A stretch of 64,000 nt of DNA from a bacterium (GTDB lineage: Bacteria > Krumholzibacteriota > Krumholzibacteriia > LZORAL124-64-63), in NCBI GenBank assembly GCA_024231905.1, contig JAAEQC010000143.1:28833-92832 (forward strand), written 5' to 3'. Shown piece after piece: positions 9,480 through 17,913 of this stretch. Below the pieces are notes generated by a model. That model searched no databases and was not told the DNA's origin. It saw nothing but the letters and a program-made list of their open reading frames with translations. How positions within the stretch are numbered: the stretch's first letter is position 1; each line of letters opens with the position of its first letter. Position numbers and translations under genes: made by a program.

Positions 9480-11243
9480 TTGGCATCGAACGGGCGCGGA
9501 TCCAAATCGCCGCGCCGCGAGGCGGCTCCCGCTGCGGCCGAAGCGGTCGCCCGGCCGCTGCCGGACTCCCGGCTCCTGGCTTGGCGCCTGGGCTTCGCCG
9601 CCTTCCTGACGGCCGCCACCGTGATTCTCCTGCAGACGGGCTCCGACCGCGTGGCCGGCCCCGGCCTCGTGGTGGGGCTCGGCCTGTTGTACACGAGCCT
9701 GGCCGCGTCCTGGGCCGCGAGCATGGCCGGCGTGCCGCAGCGCCTGCTGGTGGGGCTGCAGTTGGGTGCCGACGTGCTCATCCTGGGCCTCCTGGTCCAC
9801 TTCAGTGGCGGACCGTATTCGGCTCTGCCGCTGGTCTTCTGCGTACCCATCGTGCTGGCCGCCCGCTACCTGGGCGGCCGCGGCGCCCTGGCGGTGGCCG
9901 GGGCGGCGGCGGCCTTCACCGGCGGCGGCCATTTCGGCTTGGCCCTGGGCTGGCTGCTGGCAGGACGGGAAGCCGGCGCCACCTACGTGGTCTGGTGGCC
10001 GGTGACGGTGACCAGCCTGCACATGGCCATCTTCCTGGCCGTGGGACTGGTGGCCGGAGACCTGGGCCGCCGCACCGTCCGTCGCAAGCGCAGGAGCGAA
10101 CGGGCCACCCGGCCCACCAAGGGCGACGCGCGCGAGGTCCGCAACATCCTGGACAACATCCGCAGCGGCGTGCTGATGGTGGACCGCGAGGGCCGCATCA
10201 ACCGCATCAATCCCATGGGCTGCCGCACCCTCGGCCTGGCGGAGCAGGACGCCCTCGGTCGCGACCTGCGCCTGGTGACGGCCGGCGGTCTGGACGACCT
10301 GGCCGGGGCCATCCTGCCCGTGGCCGCCGGCGGCAAGCGCCTGGCCCGGAGCGAGGTCATCGTGCGCACCCGTGGCCGGGAGACGCCCCTGGGCCTCAAC
10401 GTGAACCACGTGATCGGCACCGGAGGCCGCATCGAGGGCGCCATCGCCATCTTCACGGACCTGACCCGGGAGAAGGAACTGTCGGCACGGGTTCGCGAGG
10501 CGGACCGATTGGCGGCGGTGGGCGAGTTGGCCGCCAGCATCGCCCACGAGATCCGCAACCCCCTGGCCAGCATCCGCGGCAGCGTGGAGATCCTGGCCGG
10601 CGACGTGGAACTGGAGGGCTATCAGGCCCAGCTGCTGGACCTGGTCCTCAAGGAGAGCTCTAGGGTCAATACCATCATCAACGACTTCCTGGCCTACTCG
10701 CGTATGCGCCCGGCCACCAAGCGCCGCTTCTCCGGCCAGGAATTCCGGGACGAGATCACCCTGCAGATCCGCCAGCACATCGCCGCCAAGGACGGGGACG
10801 TGCGGGTCACCTGCGAGGTGTCGCCCGAGAACCTGCTGGTGGTGGCCGACCAGGGGCAGCTCACCCAGATGGCTCTCAACCTGGCCATTAACGCCTGTGA
10901 GGCCATGGGTTATGTCGGTTCCTTGAGAATTGGCCTCAATGACAGCGACGCGGGCGAGACCTGCGAGCTGGTGGTGGAGGACGACGGTCCGGGCATCGAT
11001 CCGGAGATCCACCGCGACCTCTTCCGGCCCTTCAAGACCACCAAGACCGGCGGCACCGGCCTGGGCCTGTCGGTGGTGGCCCACATCGCCACCGCCCACG
11101 GCGGCAACGTGGCGGCCGAGTCGGCCCCCGGCGGCGGCGCGCTCTTCCGGGTGCGCTGGCCCCAGGGAGTTCTGCTGGACCCGGAGGAGGACGCCGACCT
11201 GGTGACCGCCCCCGCTTCCCAGGATCACCGGACCGTCTTCTGA
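9480..11243 (+). CDS. pilS: PilS-like membrane sensor histidine kinase
   Basis: 587 residues from a TTG four bases after pilC. The N-terminal third has about six hydrophobic segments (residues ~38-195), the PilS sensor pattern. A PAS-like domain follows (NILDNIRSGVLMVDREG, residues ~222-320). The HisKA domain has the phospho-accepting H356 in ASIAHEIRNPLASI. The HATPase domain has the N box (NLAINACEAM), G1 (DDGPGID) and G2 (GTGLGLSVV). In known systems PilS senses pilin in the membrane and phosphorylates PilR. Position between pilC and an NtrC-type regulator, and sigma-54 promoters downstream, support that role. The start codon is inferred from tight gene packing. Confidence 0.93.
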   Translation: MASNGRGSKSPRREAAPAAAEAVARPLPDSRLLAWRLGFAAFLTAATVILLQTGSDRVAGPGLVVGLGLLYTSLAASWAASMAGVPQRLLVGLQLGADVLILGLLVHFSGGPYSALPLVFCVPIVLAARYLGGRGALAVAGAAAAFTGGGHFGLALGWLLAGREAGATYVVWWPVTVTSLHMAIFLAVGLVAGDLGRRTVRRKRRSERATRPTKGDAREVRNILDNIRSGVLMVDREGRINRINPMGCRTLGLAEQDALGRDLRLVTAGGLDDLAGAILPVAAGGKRLARSEVIVRTRGRETPLGLNVNHVIGTGGRIEGAIAIFTDLTREKELSARVREADRLAAVGELAASIAHEIRNPLASIRGSVEILAGDVELEGYQAQLLDLVLKESSRVNTIINDFLAYSRMRPATKRRFSGQEFRDEITLQIRQHIAAKDGDVRVTCEVSPENLLVVADQGQLTQMALNLAINACEAMGYVGSLRIGLNDSDAGETCELVVEDDGPGIDPEIHRDLFRPFKTTKTGGTGLGLSVVAHIATAHGGNVAAESAPGGGALFRVRWPQGVLLDPEEDADLVTAPASQDHRTVF

Positions 11244-11431
11244 GGAGTCCGCGAAGTCCTTATACGGCCGTGCGATCTGCACGACCAGGCCGCTCATGAA
11301 TCCCCGCATCTGTCGATTTCAAAAGGATTTTGTGCGTATCGACGCTAAAGGGGAACCCCGCCGCGTCGATATCCCTCATGCACACTGCAAGGCGGTCCGG
11401 AGAGCCGGAAAACTGCGCGTTAGGAGTACCC

Positions 11432-12937
11432 ATGGCTTTGGGCAGGATCCTCGTCGTCGACGACGAAGTTTCCATGTGCCAGTACCTGTCGATCCTCCTG
11501 AAGAAGGAGGATTACGACGTGGTCACGGCCACCTCCGGGGTCGAGGCCCTGCAGGTTATAGAAACCCGCCCGGTGGACGTGGTCATCACGGACATCCAGA
11601 TGCCCAAGATGGACGGCATCCAGCTCCTGAAGGGCATCAAGGCCCTCGACCCCACGACCCCCGTCATCATCATGACCGCCTACGCCAGCGAACAGTCGGC
11701 CATCGACGCGGTGAATCTCGGCGCCTACAGCTACATGCAGAAGCACTGCAAGAACGACGAGATCAAGATGGTGGTCCGCAACGCCATGGAGTTGCGCAAG
11801 GCCCGCTCCGAGAATCAGAAACTCAAGAAGGAACTCAAGAAGGGGCGCGGCTCCCGCAAGATCATCGGCCAGAGCGCACGCATGATCTCGGTCTTCAAGA
11901 TGGTGGACAAGATCGCCTCGTCCGGGGCCACGGTCCTGATCAACGGCGAGAGCGGCACGGGCAAGGAGCTCATCGCCCAGTCCATCCACCAGCGTAGCAA
12001 CCGGGCCGACTCGTCTTTCGTGGCCATCAATTGCGGCGCCATTCCGGAGACCCTGCTGGAGAGCCAGCTCTTCGGCCACGTGAAGGGCAGCTTCACCGGC
12101 GCGGACCGGGACCACGACGGCTTCTGCCGCCAGGCCGAGAAGGGCACCATCTTCCTGGACGAGATCGGGGAGACGCCCCACGCCATCCAGGTCAAGCTCC
12201 TGCGCATGCTCCAGGAACGGGAGATCTACCCGGTGGGCAGCAGCAGCCCCGTGAAGGTGGACGTGCGGGTCATCGCCGCCACCAACCGCGACCTTGAAGA
12301 AGAAGTCGCCCAGGGCAACTTCCGCACGGACCTCTTCTACCGCCTCAACGTCATTCCCATGAACCTGCCCGCGCTCCGTGAGCGAGTGGAGGACGTCCCC
12401 CTGTTGGTGGACCACTTCCTCAAGCGCTGCGCGCCCGAGTACAAGGGCAACCTGGGGGCGACCATGGAGGAGGCGGCCCTGCGCGCGCTCCAGTCCTACG
12501 ACTGGCCCGGCAACGTCCGCGAGCTGGAGAACGTCATCGAACGGGCCAGCATCATCCGCGAGAACGAGCGCATCACCGTGCGCGACCTGCCGGCGGACCT
12601 GTGGGACCCGGCCACGGGAGAAGCGCCCCACACGAGCCTCACCGTGGGCGGCATGATCACCCTGGACGAGCTGGAGAAGGCCCACATCCTGGCCGTCCTG
12701 GCCAGCACCGGGGGCGCCCGCAAGCAGACCAGCGACATCCTGGGCATCAACGCCTCCACCCTGTACCGCAAGCTCAAGAAGTATGGCGTGCAGGATGACG
12801 AGGACGCGCCGCCCCAGGACCTGGTGCCCGGCGACGAGTTGCTCAGCGCGGTGGACGACATGATACGCGAGACCGCGTTGGAGGAAGCTGAGGCAGCATC
12901 GGAAACCACTCCGGAAACGGAGCCGCTCGGGGTCTGA
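11432..12937 (+). CDS. pilR: PilR-like sigma-54-dependent response regulator
   Basis: 501 residues from the ATG at 11432, which has TAGGAG six bases before it; an in-frame GTG 102 bases upstream adds residues without homology. The receiver domain has phospho-acceptor D54 (VVITDIQMPKMDG). The AAA+ sigma-54 activator domain has Walker A GESGTGKE at residues 172-179 and the sigma-54 contact loop GSFTGA at 219-224. A Fis-type helix-turn-helix ends the protein (SDILGINASTLYRKLKKYG), followed by an acidic tail. The conserved receiver Lys is followed by His rather than the usual cis-proline (QKHCKND). It should activate the three sigma-54 promoters found in this cluster. Confidence 0.95.
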   Translation: MALGRILVVDDEVSMCQYLSILLKKEDYDVVTATSGVEALQVIETRPVDVVITDIQMPKMDGIQLLKGIKALDPTTPVIIMTAYASEQSAIDAVNLGAYSYMQKHCKNDEIKMVVRNAMELRKARSENQKLKKELKKGRGSRKIIGQSARMISVFKMVDKIASSGATVLINGESGTGKELIAQSIHQRSNRADSSFVAINCGAIPETLLESQLFGHVKGSFTGADRDHDGFCRQAEKGTIFLDEIGETPHAIQVKLLRMLQEREIYPVGSSSPVKVDVRVIAATNRDLEEEVAQGNFRTDLFYRLNVIPMNLPALRERVEDVPLLVDHFLKRCAPEYKGNLGATMEEAALRALQSYDWPGNVRELENVIERASIIRENERITVRDLPADLWDPATGEAPHTSLTVGGMITLDELEKAHILAVLASTGGARKQTSDILGINASTLYRKLKKYGVQDDEDAPPQDLVPGDELLSAVDDMIRETALEEAEAASETTPETEPLGV

Positions 12938-13050
12938 TCCTTGCACATCTCGGGACCCGCACGGCAAATACCGCCATTTCGGGCAGGGTGCATGGGAATG
13001 CAGTGCCGCCGGAGACCTTCAGCGACATGGAGAGACCCCGCAAGGAACTA

Positions 13051-13070
13051 CGTTGCAAGGGTTTGCAACG
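13051..13070. promoter_or_regulatory. Palindrome upstream of the pilA sigma-54 promoter
   Basis: CGTTGCAA-GGGT-TTGCAACG is a perfect 8-4-8 inverted repeat centred about 40 bases upstream of the -24 element of the pilA promoter. Position and symmetry suit an enhancer site for a dimeric NtrC-type activator such as PilR. Binding by PilR is inference. Confidence 0.5.
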
Positions 13071-13091
13071 AACGATGAATCGACGCGCAAA

Positions 13092-13108
13092 TGGCACGTC
13101 CATTGCAT
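13092..13108 (+). promoter_or_regulatory. Sigma-54 promoter of pilA
   Basis: TGGCACG-N4-TTGCAT matches the -24/-12 consensus at every conserved position, with GG at 13093-13094 and GC at 13105-13106 at the required spacing. Transcription should start near 13118, leaving a ~75-base leader with AAGGAG before the pilA ATG. An NtrC-type regulator gene lies immediately upstream. Confidence 0.9.
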
Positions 13109-13194
13109 GAAAGGACTGCCGTCTGGCAGGATAGGGGTTCCGGAGCGGCCGGGACCCGCCGACGAACGGCCTCGGGCCGAACAAGGAGAACGAC

Positions 13195-13641
13195 ATGTTC
13201 AATCGCAAGGGTTTCACTCTGATCGAGCTGATGATCGTCGTGGTCATCATCGGTATCCTGGCTGCCATCGCCATCCCGAACTTCATTTCCATGCAGGACC
13301 GGGCCAAGGAAGCCAAGGTCAAGGGCGGCGCGCACACGCTGCAGCTGGCCGCCGAGGATTTCGCCGTCCGGAACGATGGTATCTACTCCGATGCCGCCAA
13401 TGATGTCGCGGCACTGCTGCCGCAGGATCCCAATGCTGGCAACAACCTGCAGAACGCCTTCGACGGTACCTGGAGCGAGCCCCAGTGGGCCGGTGCTGCC
13501 GGCGCGGCCGGTGAGATCGGTATCGTGGCTGTGGTCCAGAACGCTGTGAACGTGGGCTACACGATCACCGGTTTCGGCAAGGACAACACCCAGGGTCCGA
13601 ACAACGACGGTATCGTCATCACCCTGTCCAGCGGCCAGTAG
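13195..13641 (+). CDS. pilA: Major type IV pilin PilA
   Basis: 148 residues. It carries a type III prepilin leader, MFNRKG, cut before Phe by PilD, with Glu5 of the mature protein (FTLIE) and a hydrophobic N-terminal helix (LMIVVVIIGILAAIAIPNF). The globular part is short (~110 residues) and contains TLQLAAEDFA and GIYSD segments. No cysteine pair is present, unlike many gammaproteobacterial pilins. ATG at 13195 with AAGGAG upstream. It is preceded by a consensus sigma-54 promoter and followed by a strong terminator, so it is a single highly expressed transcription unit, the usual arrangement for a major pilin under PilS/PilR control. Confidence 0.96.
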   Translation: MFNRKGFTLIELMIVVVIIGILAAIAIPNFISMQDRAKEAKVKGGAHTLQLAAEDFAVRNDGIYSDAANDVAALLPQDPNAGNNLQNAFDGTWSEPQWAGAAGAAGEIGIVAVVQNAVNVGYTITGFGKDNTQGPNNDGIVITLSSGQ

Positions 13642-13680
13642 TCGCCGGTCGGTGAACACCGATACGGTCGCATGACCACG

Positions 13681-13716
13681 GGGCGGGGCCGGTTAGCCGG
13701 CTCCGCCCTTCTTCTT
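13681..13716 (+). terminator. Rho-independent terminator of pilA
   Basis: GGGCGGGGCCGG and CCGGCTCCGCCC pair over 12 bp with one G-T wobble around a TTAG loop, followed by TTCTTCTT. It would separate pilA from the pilin-like gene, which may be expressed by read-through. Confidence 0.85.
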
Positions 13717-13735
13717 GAAGATCGAGGACGATGAC

Positions 13736-14308
13736 GTGAAGCTGCAGCTCCCGAAATTCCCGAAGCTCCGCAAGCCCCGCCTGGTGCGACCCACCATGCC
13801 GGACCGTTCCGACCTGGTGCTGGTCGTGGGCGGCACCTGCCTGGTGGCGGCCTGCCTCTTCGTCTTCGCGGGGCCCGGACTGGATGAGGTCCGGCACACG
13901 TCACGCCAACAGGCCGTCCGCGCCAACGCAGCCACCCTTCAGCTGGCGGCCGAAACCTTCGCCGCCATGCACCAGGGCCGTTACGCTACTGATCCGTTGG
14001 ATCTCGTGCCGCTGTTGCCCGGTGATCGAGCGCCGCGGAATCCCTATACGGGCGATCCCGTGCGTTTCACCGATGCCCCCGGCGATCTGACCTACAGGGC
14101 TCCTGCCGCCGGCGCCGACTATCTCATCGAAGCCTGGGGTGATGCGGCCGAGACCAAGCCCCTGGCGCGGCTCACGAGCCACGGCAATCCGCGCGTTGCC
14201 GCCGCCGTAAAAACCGGCGGCCAGGCCGCCGACGACGTCGACGAAACCGTGCCTCTGCTGCTCCTCTCCGGTCGTGCCGCCGGCCGTACAGCTGCCGCCG
14301 GTTTCTGA
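13736..14308 (+). CDS. Membrane-anchored pilin-like protein without prepilin leader
   Basis: 190 residues from a GTG seven bases after GAGGA; a TTG at 13715 would add seven residues. A basic, Pro-rich N-terminus is followed by one membrane helix (LVLVVGGTCLVAACLFVF, residues ~30-48). The periplasmic part begins with a stretch close to PilA: TLQLAAETFA compared with TLQLAAEDFA, then RYATD and a NPYTGDPV motif seen in minor pilins and pseudopilins. The G-F/E5 prepilin cleavage motif is missing. In Myxococcus pilG occupies this slot, but I see no clear relation to it. A tip, anchor or regulatory pilin relative is plausible; the function is unproven. Confidence 0.75.
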   Translation: MKLQLPKFPKLRKPRLVRPTMPDRSDLVLVVGGTCLVAACLFVFAGPGLDEVRHTSRQQAVRANAATLQLAAETFAAMHQGRYATDPLDLVPLLPGDRAPRNPYTGDPVRFTDAPGDLTYRAPAAGADYLIEAWGDAAETKPLARLTSHGNPRVAAAVKTGGQAADDVDETVPLLLLSGRAAGRTAAAGF

Positions 14309-14329
14309 CGTTCCGCCCGCCCTCTCCTT

Positions 14330-14346
14330 TGGCACTCCCATTGCAA
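14330..14346 (+). promoter_or_regulatory. Sigma-54 promoter of the pilus ABC-transporter operon
   Basis: TGGCACT-N4-TTGCAA has the invariant GG and GC pairs at correct spacing. The predicted start is near 14357, 67 bases before the ABC ATPase gene. It probably drives the ATPase, permease, TPR and pilD genes, which overlap or abut. Confidence 0.8.
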
Positions 14347-14423
14347 CTCCCCGCCCCATGACGCCCAAGCCGCCGGATCGCCCCCGGTGGACCGCTCTCC
14401 GCGCACGGAGGTGACTGCAGACC

Positions 14424-15497
14424 ATGCACATCCCGATCAATTCCGGACCATCGGGTTCCGGCGGACATTCCGGCCGCCAGGCGGGGCTGTCCGACGGCGG
14501 ACCAGCCACCCTGGTCGATTCGCAGGCTGCTGCGGCCGACCTGGAGTCCAACGAGGCCGCGACGACACCCCTCGCCCTGGAAGTCGCCGATCTGGGCAAG
14601 AACTTCCGTTCGGGGCTCCTGTGCCGGAGGATTCGTGGCATCGAAGGCGTGTCCTTCAACGTGCGCCGCGGCGAGATCTTCGCCCTCATCGGCCATAACG
14701 GCGCCGGCAAGACGACCACCATCAACTGCCTGTTGAAACTCTGTCGTCCCGATACGGGACGCGTCCGCATCCTCGGCCGTAACCACGCCGAGCGCGACGC
14801 CCGGGCCCGGGTGGGCTACCTGCCCGAGCGCCCGTACTTCTTCGAGCATCTCTCGGGACGTGAACTGTTGCGCTTCTACGGCAAGCTCCTGAATCTCTCG
14901 GGCGCGGACCTGGACGTGCAGGTGGACCGTGTCCTGGCCCAGGTGGGCATGACCACCGCCGCGGACCGCCGCCTGCGCCAGATCTCCAAGGGCATGCTCC
15001 AACGCATCGGTCTGGCCCAGGCTCTCCTGGGCGACCCTGAACTCCTGATCCTCGACGAGCCCATGAGCGGACTCGATCCCATCGGCCGTCGCGAGGTGCG
15101 CGAACTGTTGCGCGACCTGCGCTCCCGGGGACGCACCATCCTCCTGTCGAGCCACATCGTGCCCGACGTGGAGATGCTGGCCGACGCCGTGGGCATCCTG
15201 CGGGGCGGTCGCCTGGTGAAGTCCTGCGAGCGGCGGGAGATCGCCGCCGGCGCCTCCTACATGGTTCACGCCCGGGCGCCGGGGGAGGATCCCCAACGCT
15301 GGCCCACCTGGCTCCGCGAGGCCAAGCCCGAACAGTCGGGCGTGGCCCTGCGCATTCCCGCCCCGGACACGACCGTCCTGCGCGGCCTTCTATCCAGTTG
15401 CCATCAGGACGGCATGGCCGTCGGCTCGGTGGAAACCCGCCACACGGGCCTCGAGGATCTCTACCTGGCGGTCCACGAACAGGGGGTGAGGTCATGA
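14424..15497 (+). CDS. ABC transporter ATP-binding protein (PilH-like position)
   Basis: 357 residues. An unusual ~50-residue polar N-terminal extension rich in Gly, Ser and Ala precedes a standard nucleotide-binding domain: Walker A GHNGAGKTT at residues 90-98, signature ISKGMLQRIGLAQ, Walker B LLILDEPMSGLDP, and the switch His in LLSSHI. A C-terminal ~70-residue domain is of the ABC-2 exporter type. It overlaps the permease gene by ATGA. In Myxococcus xanthus pilH and pilI encode an ABC transporter in the same slot, between pilA and pilD, and are needed for pili. The parallel is by position and type; the substrate is unknown. Confidence 0.9.
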   Translation: MHIPINSGPSGSGGHSGRQAGLSDGGPATLVDSQAAAADLESNEAATTPLALEVADLGKNFRSGLLCRRIRGIEGVSFNVRRGEIFALIGHNGAGKTTTINCLLKLCRPDTGRVRILGRNHAERDARARVGYLPERPYFFEHLSGRELLRFYGKLLNLSGADLDVQVDRVLAQVGMTTAADRRLRQISKGMLQRIGLAQALLGDPELLILDEPMSGLDPIGRREVRELLRDLRSRGRTILLSSHIVPDVEMLADAVGILRGGRLVKSCERREIAAGASYMVHARAPGEDPQRWPTWLREAKPEQSGVALRIPAPDTTVLRGLLSSCHQDGMAVGSVETRHTGLEDLYLAVHEQGVRS

Positions 15498-16267
15498 GCG
15501 CGAGCCACGTGCAGGCCCTGGCCATGAACACCTTCCGCGAGACCGTACGCGACCGGGTCTTCTACCTGGTGGGAGTCTTCGGCTTCGTCCTCCTGTCGGC
15601 CACGGCTGTGCTCTCGCCCCTGACCGTGGGGGCCCAGGGCAAGATCATGACCGACGTGGGTCTGGCCGCCATGGTGGGCATCGGCCTGCTGGTGGTGGTC
15701 TTCGTGGGCAGCGGCATGGTCCGCAAGGAGATGGACAAGGGCACCATCATCACCATCCTGGCCAAGCCCGTGGGTCGGCGCACTTATCTGCTGGGCAAAT
15801 TCCTGGGCCTGAACCTCACCCTGACGACCATGCTCGGCATCATGGCCCTGCTCTTCGGCTTGGCCCTGTACGTGGCGCCGGGAACCTTCTCGCCGCGCTT
15901 CCTGGTGGCGGTGTACCTGACCTTCCTGGAGCTGACGGTCATCAACGCGGCGGCGGTGTTCTTCTCCACTTGCGTCTCGTCGGTGCTGGCGGCGGTCTTC
16001 ACCCTGGGCGTCTTCGTGGTGGGGCACCTGAGCGACTCCATCCGCGACTTCGGCCGCCTGCAGGGCGGACCGCTGCAGGAAAAAATCTCCACGGCCGTCT
16101 ACTACCTGACGCCCAACCTGGAAGCCTTCAACGTGCGTGGCGCCGTGGTCCACGGCGACGTCATCGCCGCCGACCAGGTGTTCATGGCCACCATCTACGG
16201 CCTGGGCTGGACCGCGATCCTGCTGCTGCTGGCGGGCGGCGTCTTCAGTCGGCGGGAGTTGCGCTGA
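15494..16267 (+). CDS. ABC-2 type transporter permease (PilI-like position)
   Basis: 257 residues from an ATG that overlaps the ATPase stop. It has about six membrane segments: MNTFRETVRDRVFYLVG start, then hydrophobic blocks near residues 20-40, 52-72, 100-125, 135-165, 170-190 and the C-terminus. The segment RKEMDKGTIITILAKPVGRRTYLLGKF is typical of ABC-2 permeases with an EMDKGT motif between helices. With the ATPase it should form a homodimeric exporter. Its stop TGA overlaps the next start, so these genes are translationally coupled. Pilus involvement is inferred from its position. Confidence 0.88.
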   Translation: MSASHVQALAMNTFRETVRDRVFYLVGVFGFVLLSATAVLSPLTVGAQGKIMTDVGLAAMVGIGLLVVVFVGSGMVRKEMDKGTIITILAKPVGRRTYLLGKFLGLNLTLTTMLGIMALLFGLALYVAPGTFSPRFLVAVYLTFLELTVINAAAVFFSTCVSSVLAAVFTLGVFVVGHLSDSIRDFGRLQGGPLQEKISTAVYYLTPNLEAFNVRGAVVHGDVIAADQVFMATIYGLGWTAILLLLAGGVFSRRELR

Positions 16268-16983
16268 TGGATCGCCGGCGCGCCATGTCCCATTTCCGTG
16301 CCGCGGTCGTGGCGGTGCTGTTGCTGGTGACCGTGACCAGTCTGCGGGGGCTCGACGAATCCCGGGCGGCCACGGGCCGCAACGACAAGCTCTACTTCCC
16401 CTCGGGCGAGTTCCTGGTGGAGTCCTCCCTGGGCTTCCGCGAGGCCATGGCCGACTGGCTGTGGTTCCGCTTCATCCAGTATTACGGTGGCTACAAGAAG
16501 GGCGAAAACGACCTGCGCTATCTGGACTCGGTCATCGCCTCGGTCAACCAACTGGATCCCCGCTTCATCGAGGCCTACTACCTGGCGTCGTTCATCTACT
16601 GGTCGGACCTGGGCCAGGTCGAGAAGTCCTACGACATCCTGCGGCGAGGGATCCTCGCCAACCCGGACAACGCCCGCCTCCACTTCCAGGTTGGCTTCAT
16701 GCATTATGTGCTGGACCACGACTACCACCGGGCCGCTCTCTGGTTCGAGCTGGCCGGGAAGTGCCCGGACGCTACGGAGAAAGAACAACGCTTCGCTGCC
16801 TTTGCCCGCTACCGGGCCGGCGACGACCGCGTCTCCCTGGCCCTGTGGAAGGAGCTGCTGGAAAGCAGCGTGAACCCGGACATGCAGGAACTGGCCGCGA
16901 CGATGATCGAAAAACTGGAACGGAAACTCGCATTGCGGAAGCTCTACGGCGACACCTTCATCGGCCCCATCCCGGAGATCTGA
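16267..16983 (+). CDS. Membrane-anchored TPR-like protein in the pilus operon
   Basis: 238 residues from an ATG overlapping the permease stop. A single N-terminal membrane helix or uncleaved signal (AAVVAVLLLVTVTSL) is followed by a helical-repeat domain: LDSVIASVNQLDPRFIEAYY and NPDNARLHFQVGFMHY read as TPR units. The region GFREAMADWLWFRFIQYYGG is rich in Trp and Tyr. The domain probably faces the periplasm. The gene is wedged between the ABC permease and pilD with one base to pilD, so it belongs to the pilus transcript, but Myxococcus has no obvious counterpart. It might be a periplasmic partner of the transporter or a pilotin-like TPR protein; neither is shown. Confidence 0.8.
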   Translation: MDRRRAMSHFRAAVVAVLLLVTVTSLRGLDESRAATGRNDKLYFPSGEFLVESSLGFREAMADWLWFRFIQYYGGYKKGENDLRYLDSVIASVNQLDPRFIEAYYLASFIYWSDLGQVEKSYDILRRGILANPDNARLHFQVGFMHYVLDHDYHRAALWFELAGKCPDATEKEQRFAAFARYRAGDDRVSLALWKELLESSVNPDMQELAATMIEKLERKLALRKLYGDTFIGPIPEI

Positions 16984-16984
16984 G

Positions 16985-17773
16985 ATGACCGGTACGTTCC
17001 TCGATCTGCCTCCCTGGGCCGCCCTGGCCGCGGCAACCGTGCTGGGCGCCTGTTGCGGCAGTTTCTCCAACGTGCTCATCCACCGCCTGCCCCGGAACCT
17101 GGGGGTGGTCAAGGGCCGGTCGTTCTGCCCCCAGTGCGGTAAGCAGATCGCCTGGTTCGACAACGTGCCCGTGCTGAGCTGGGCGCTCCTGGGCGGCAAG
17201 TGCCGGCACTGCAGTGCTCGGATACCCGCTCGCTATCCCCTGGTGGAACTGGCCGGAGCCGCCTGTGCCGCCGTCGGCGTCCTGCGCTTCGATTACGGAC
17301 CCGAAGGCTGGGGGGCGGCGCTCCTGCTGCTGCTGCTGGTGAACGTGGCCCTCATCGACTGGGAGCACATGATCATCCCGCACACCCTGACAGTGGTGGG
17401 CATGGTGGCCGGACTGGCCTTGGCCGCCGTGGGGGCCGGACCGGGCCTCGACCGGGCCATCCTGGGCCTGTTGGTAGGCGCCGGCGTGGTCCTGGCCGTG
17501 TCCTGGGGCTGGAAACTGGCCCGGGGCATGATGGGCATGGGCTTCGGCGACGTCATGCTCATGGGTATGGTGGGGGCATTCCTGGGTCCCTGGGCCGTGC
17601 CCGCAGTGATCTTCGGTGGAGCGCTCGCCGGTACGGTTTGGGCTCTGGCCGCCGGCCGCGGCCGCCTGGAGGGCACGGCCAAGCTGCCCTTCGGCACCTT
17701 CCTGGCCGGGGCCGCGGCGGTGGTCCTGCTGGGGGGCAACGAACTGGCGGCCTGGTATCTGGGCCGGTTCTGA
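16985..17773 (+). CDS. pilD: Prepilin peptidase / N-methyltransferase PilD
   Basis: 262 residues with the full set of family signatures. The N-terminal cytoplasmic loop has the zinc tetracysteine C48/C51/C73/C76 (CPQC and CRHC). The aspartyl protease pair is D125 (LIDWEHMIIP) and D189 in GMGFGDVML. Seven to eight membrane helices fill the remainder. The enzyme removes the prepilin leader before Phe1 and methylates the new N-terminus at the inner membrane; its substrate here is PilA. It closes the ABC-transporter operon. Length and cysteine content indicate the bifunctional form. Confidence 0.95.
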   Translation: MTGTFLDLPPWAALAAATVLGACCGSFSNVLIHRLPRNLGVVKGRSFCPQCGKQIAWFDNVPVLSWALLGGKCRHCSARIPARYPLVELAGAACAAVGVLRFDYGPEGWGAALLLLLLVNVALIDWEHMIIPHTLTVVGMVAGLALAAVGAGPGLDRAILGLLVGAGVVLAVSWGWKLARGMMGMGFGDVMLMGMVGAFLGPWAVPAVIFGGALAGTVWALAAGRGRLEGTAKLPFGTFLAGAAAVVLLGGNELAAWYLGRF

Positions 17774-17913
17774 CCCGCTCGTGGGCAAAAGCTGCCCTGC
17801 GGCATATGGCGGTTCGTGCGCGATCGGGCGCCGGGCCCGGCAAGAGAGGGAATCATGAGGAATTTGGAGCCATTTCAAGCTCAAGCGGGGTGCCCTGCGG
17901 CCGATGCCGTGTA

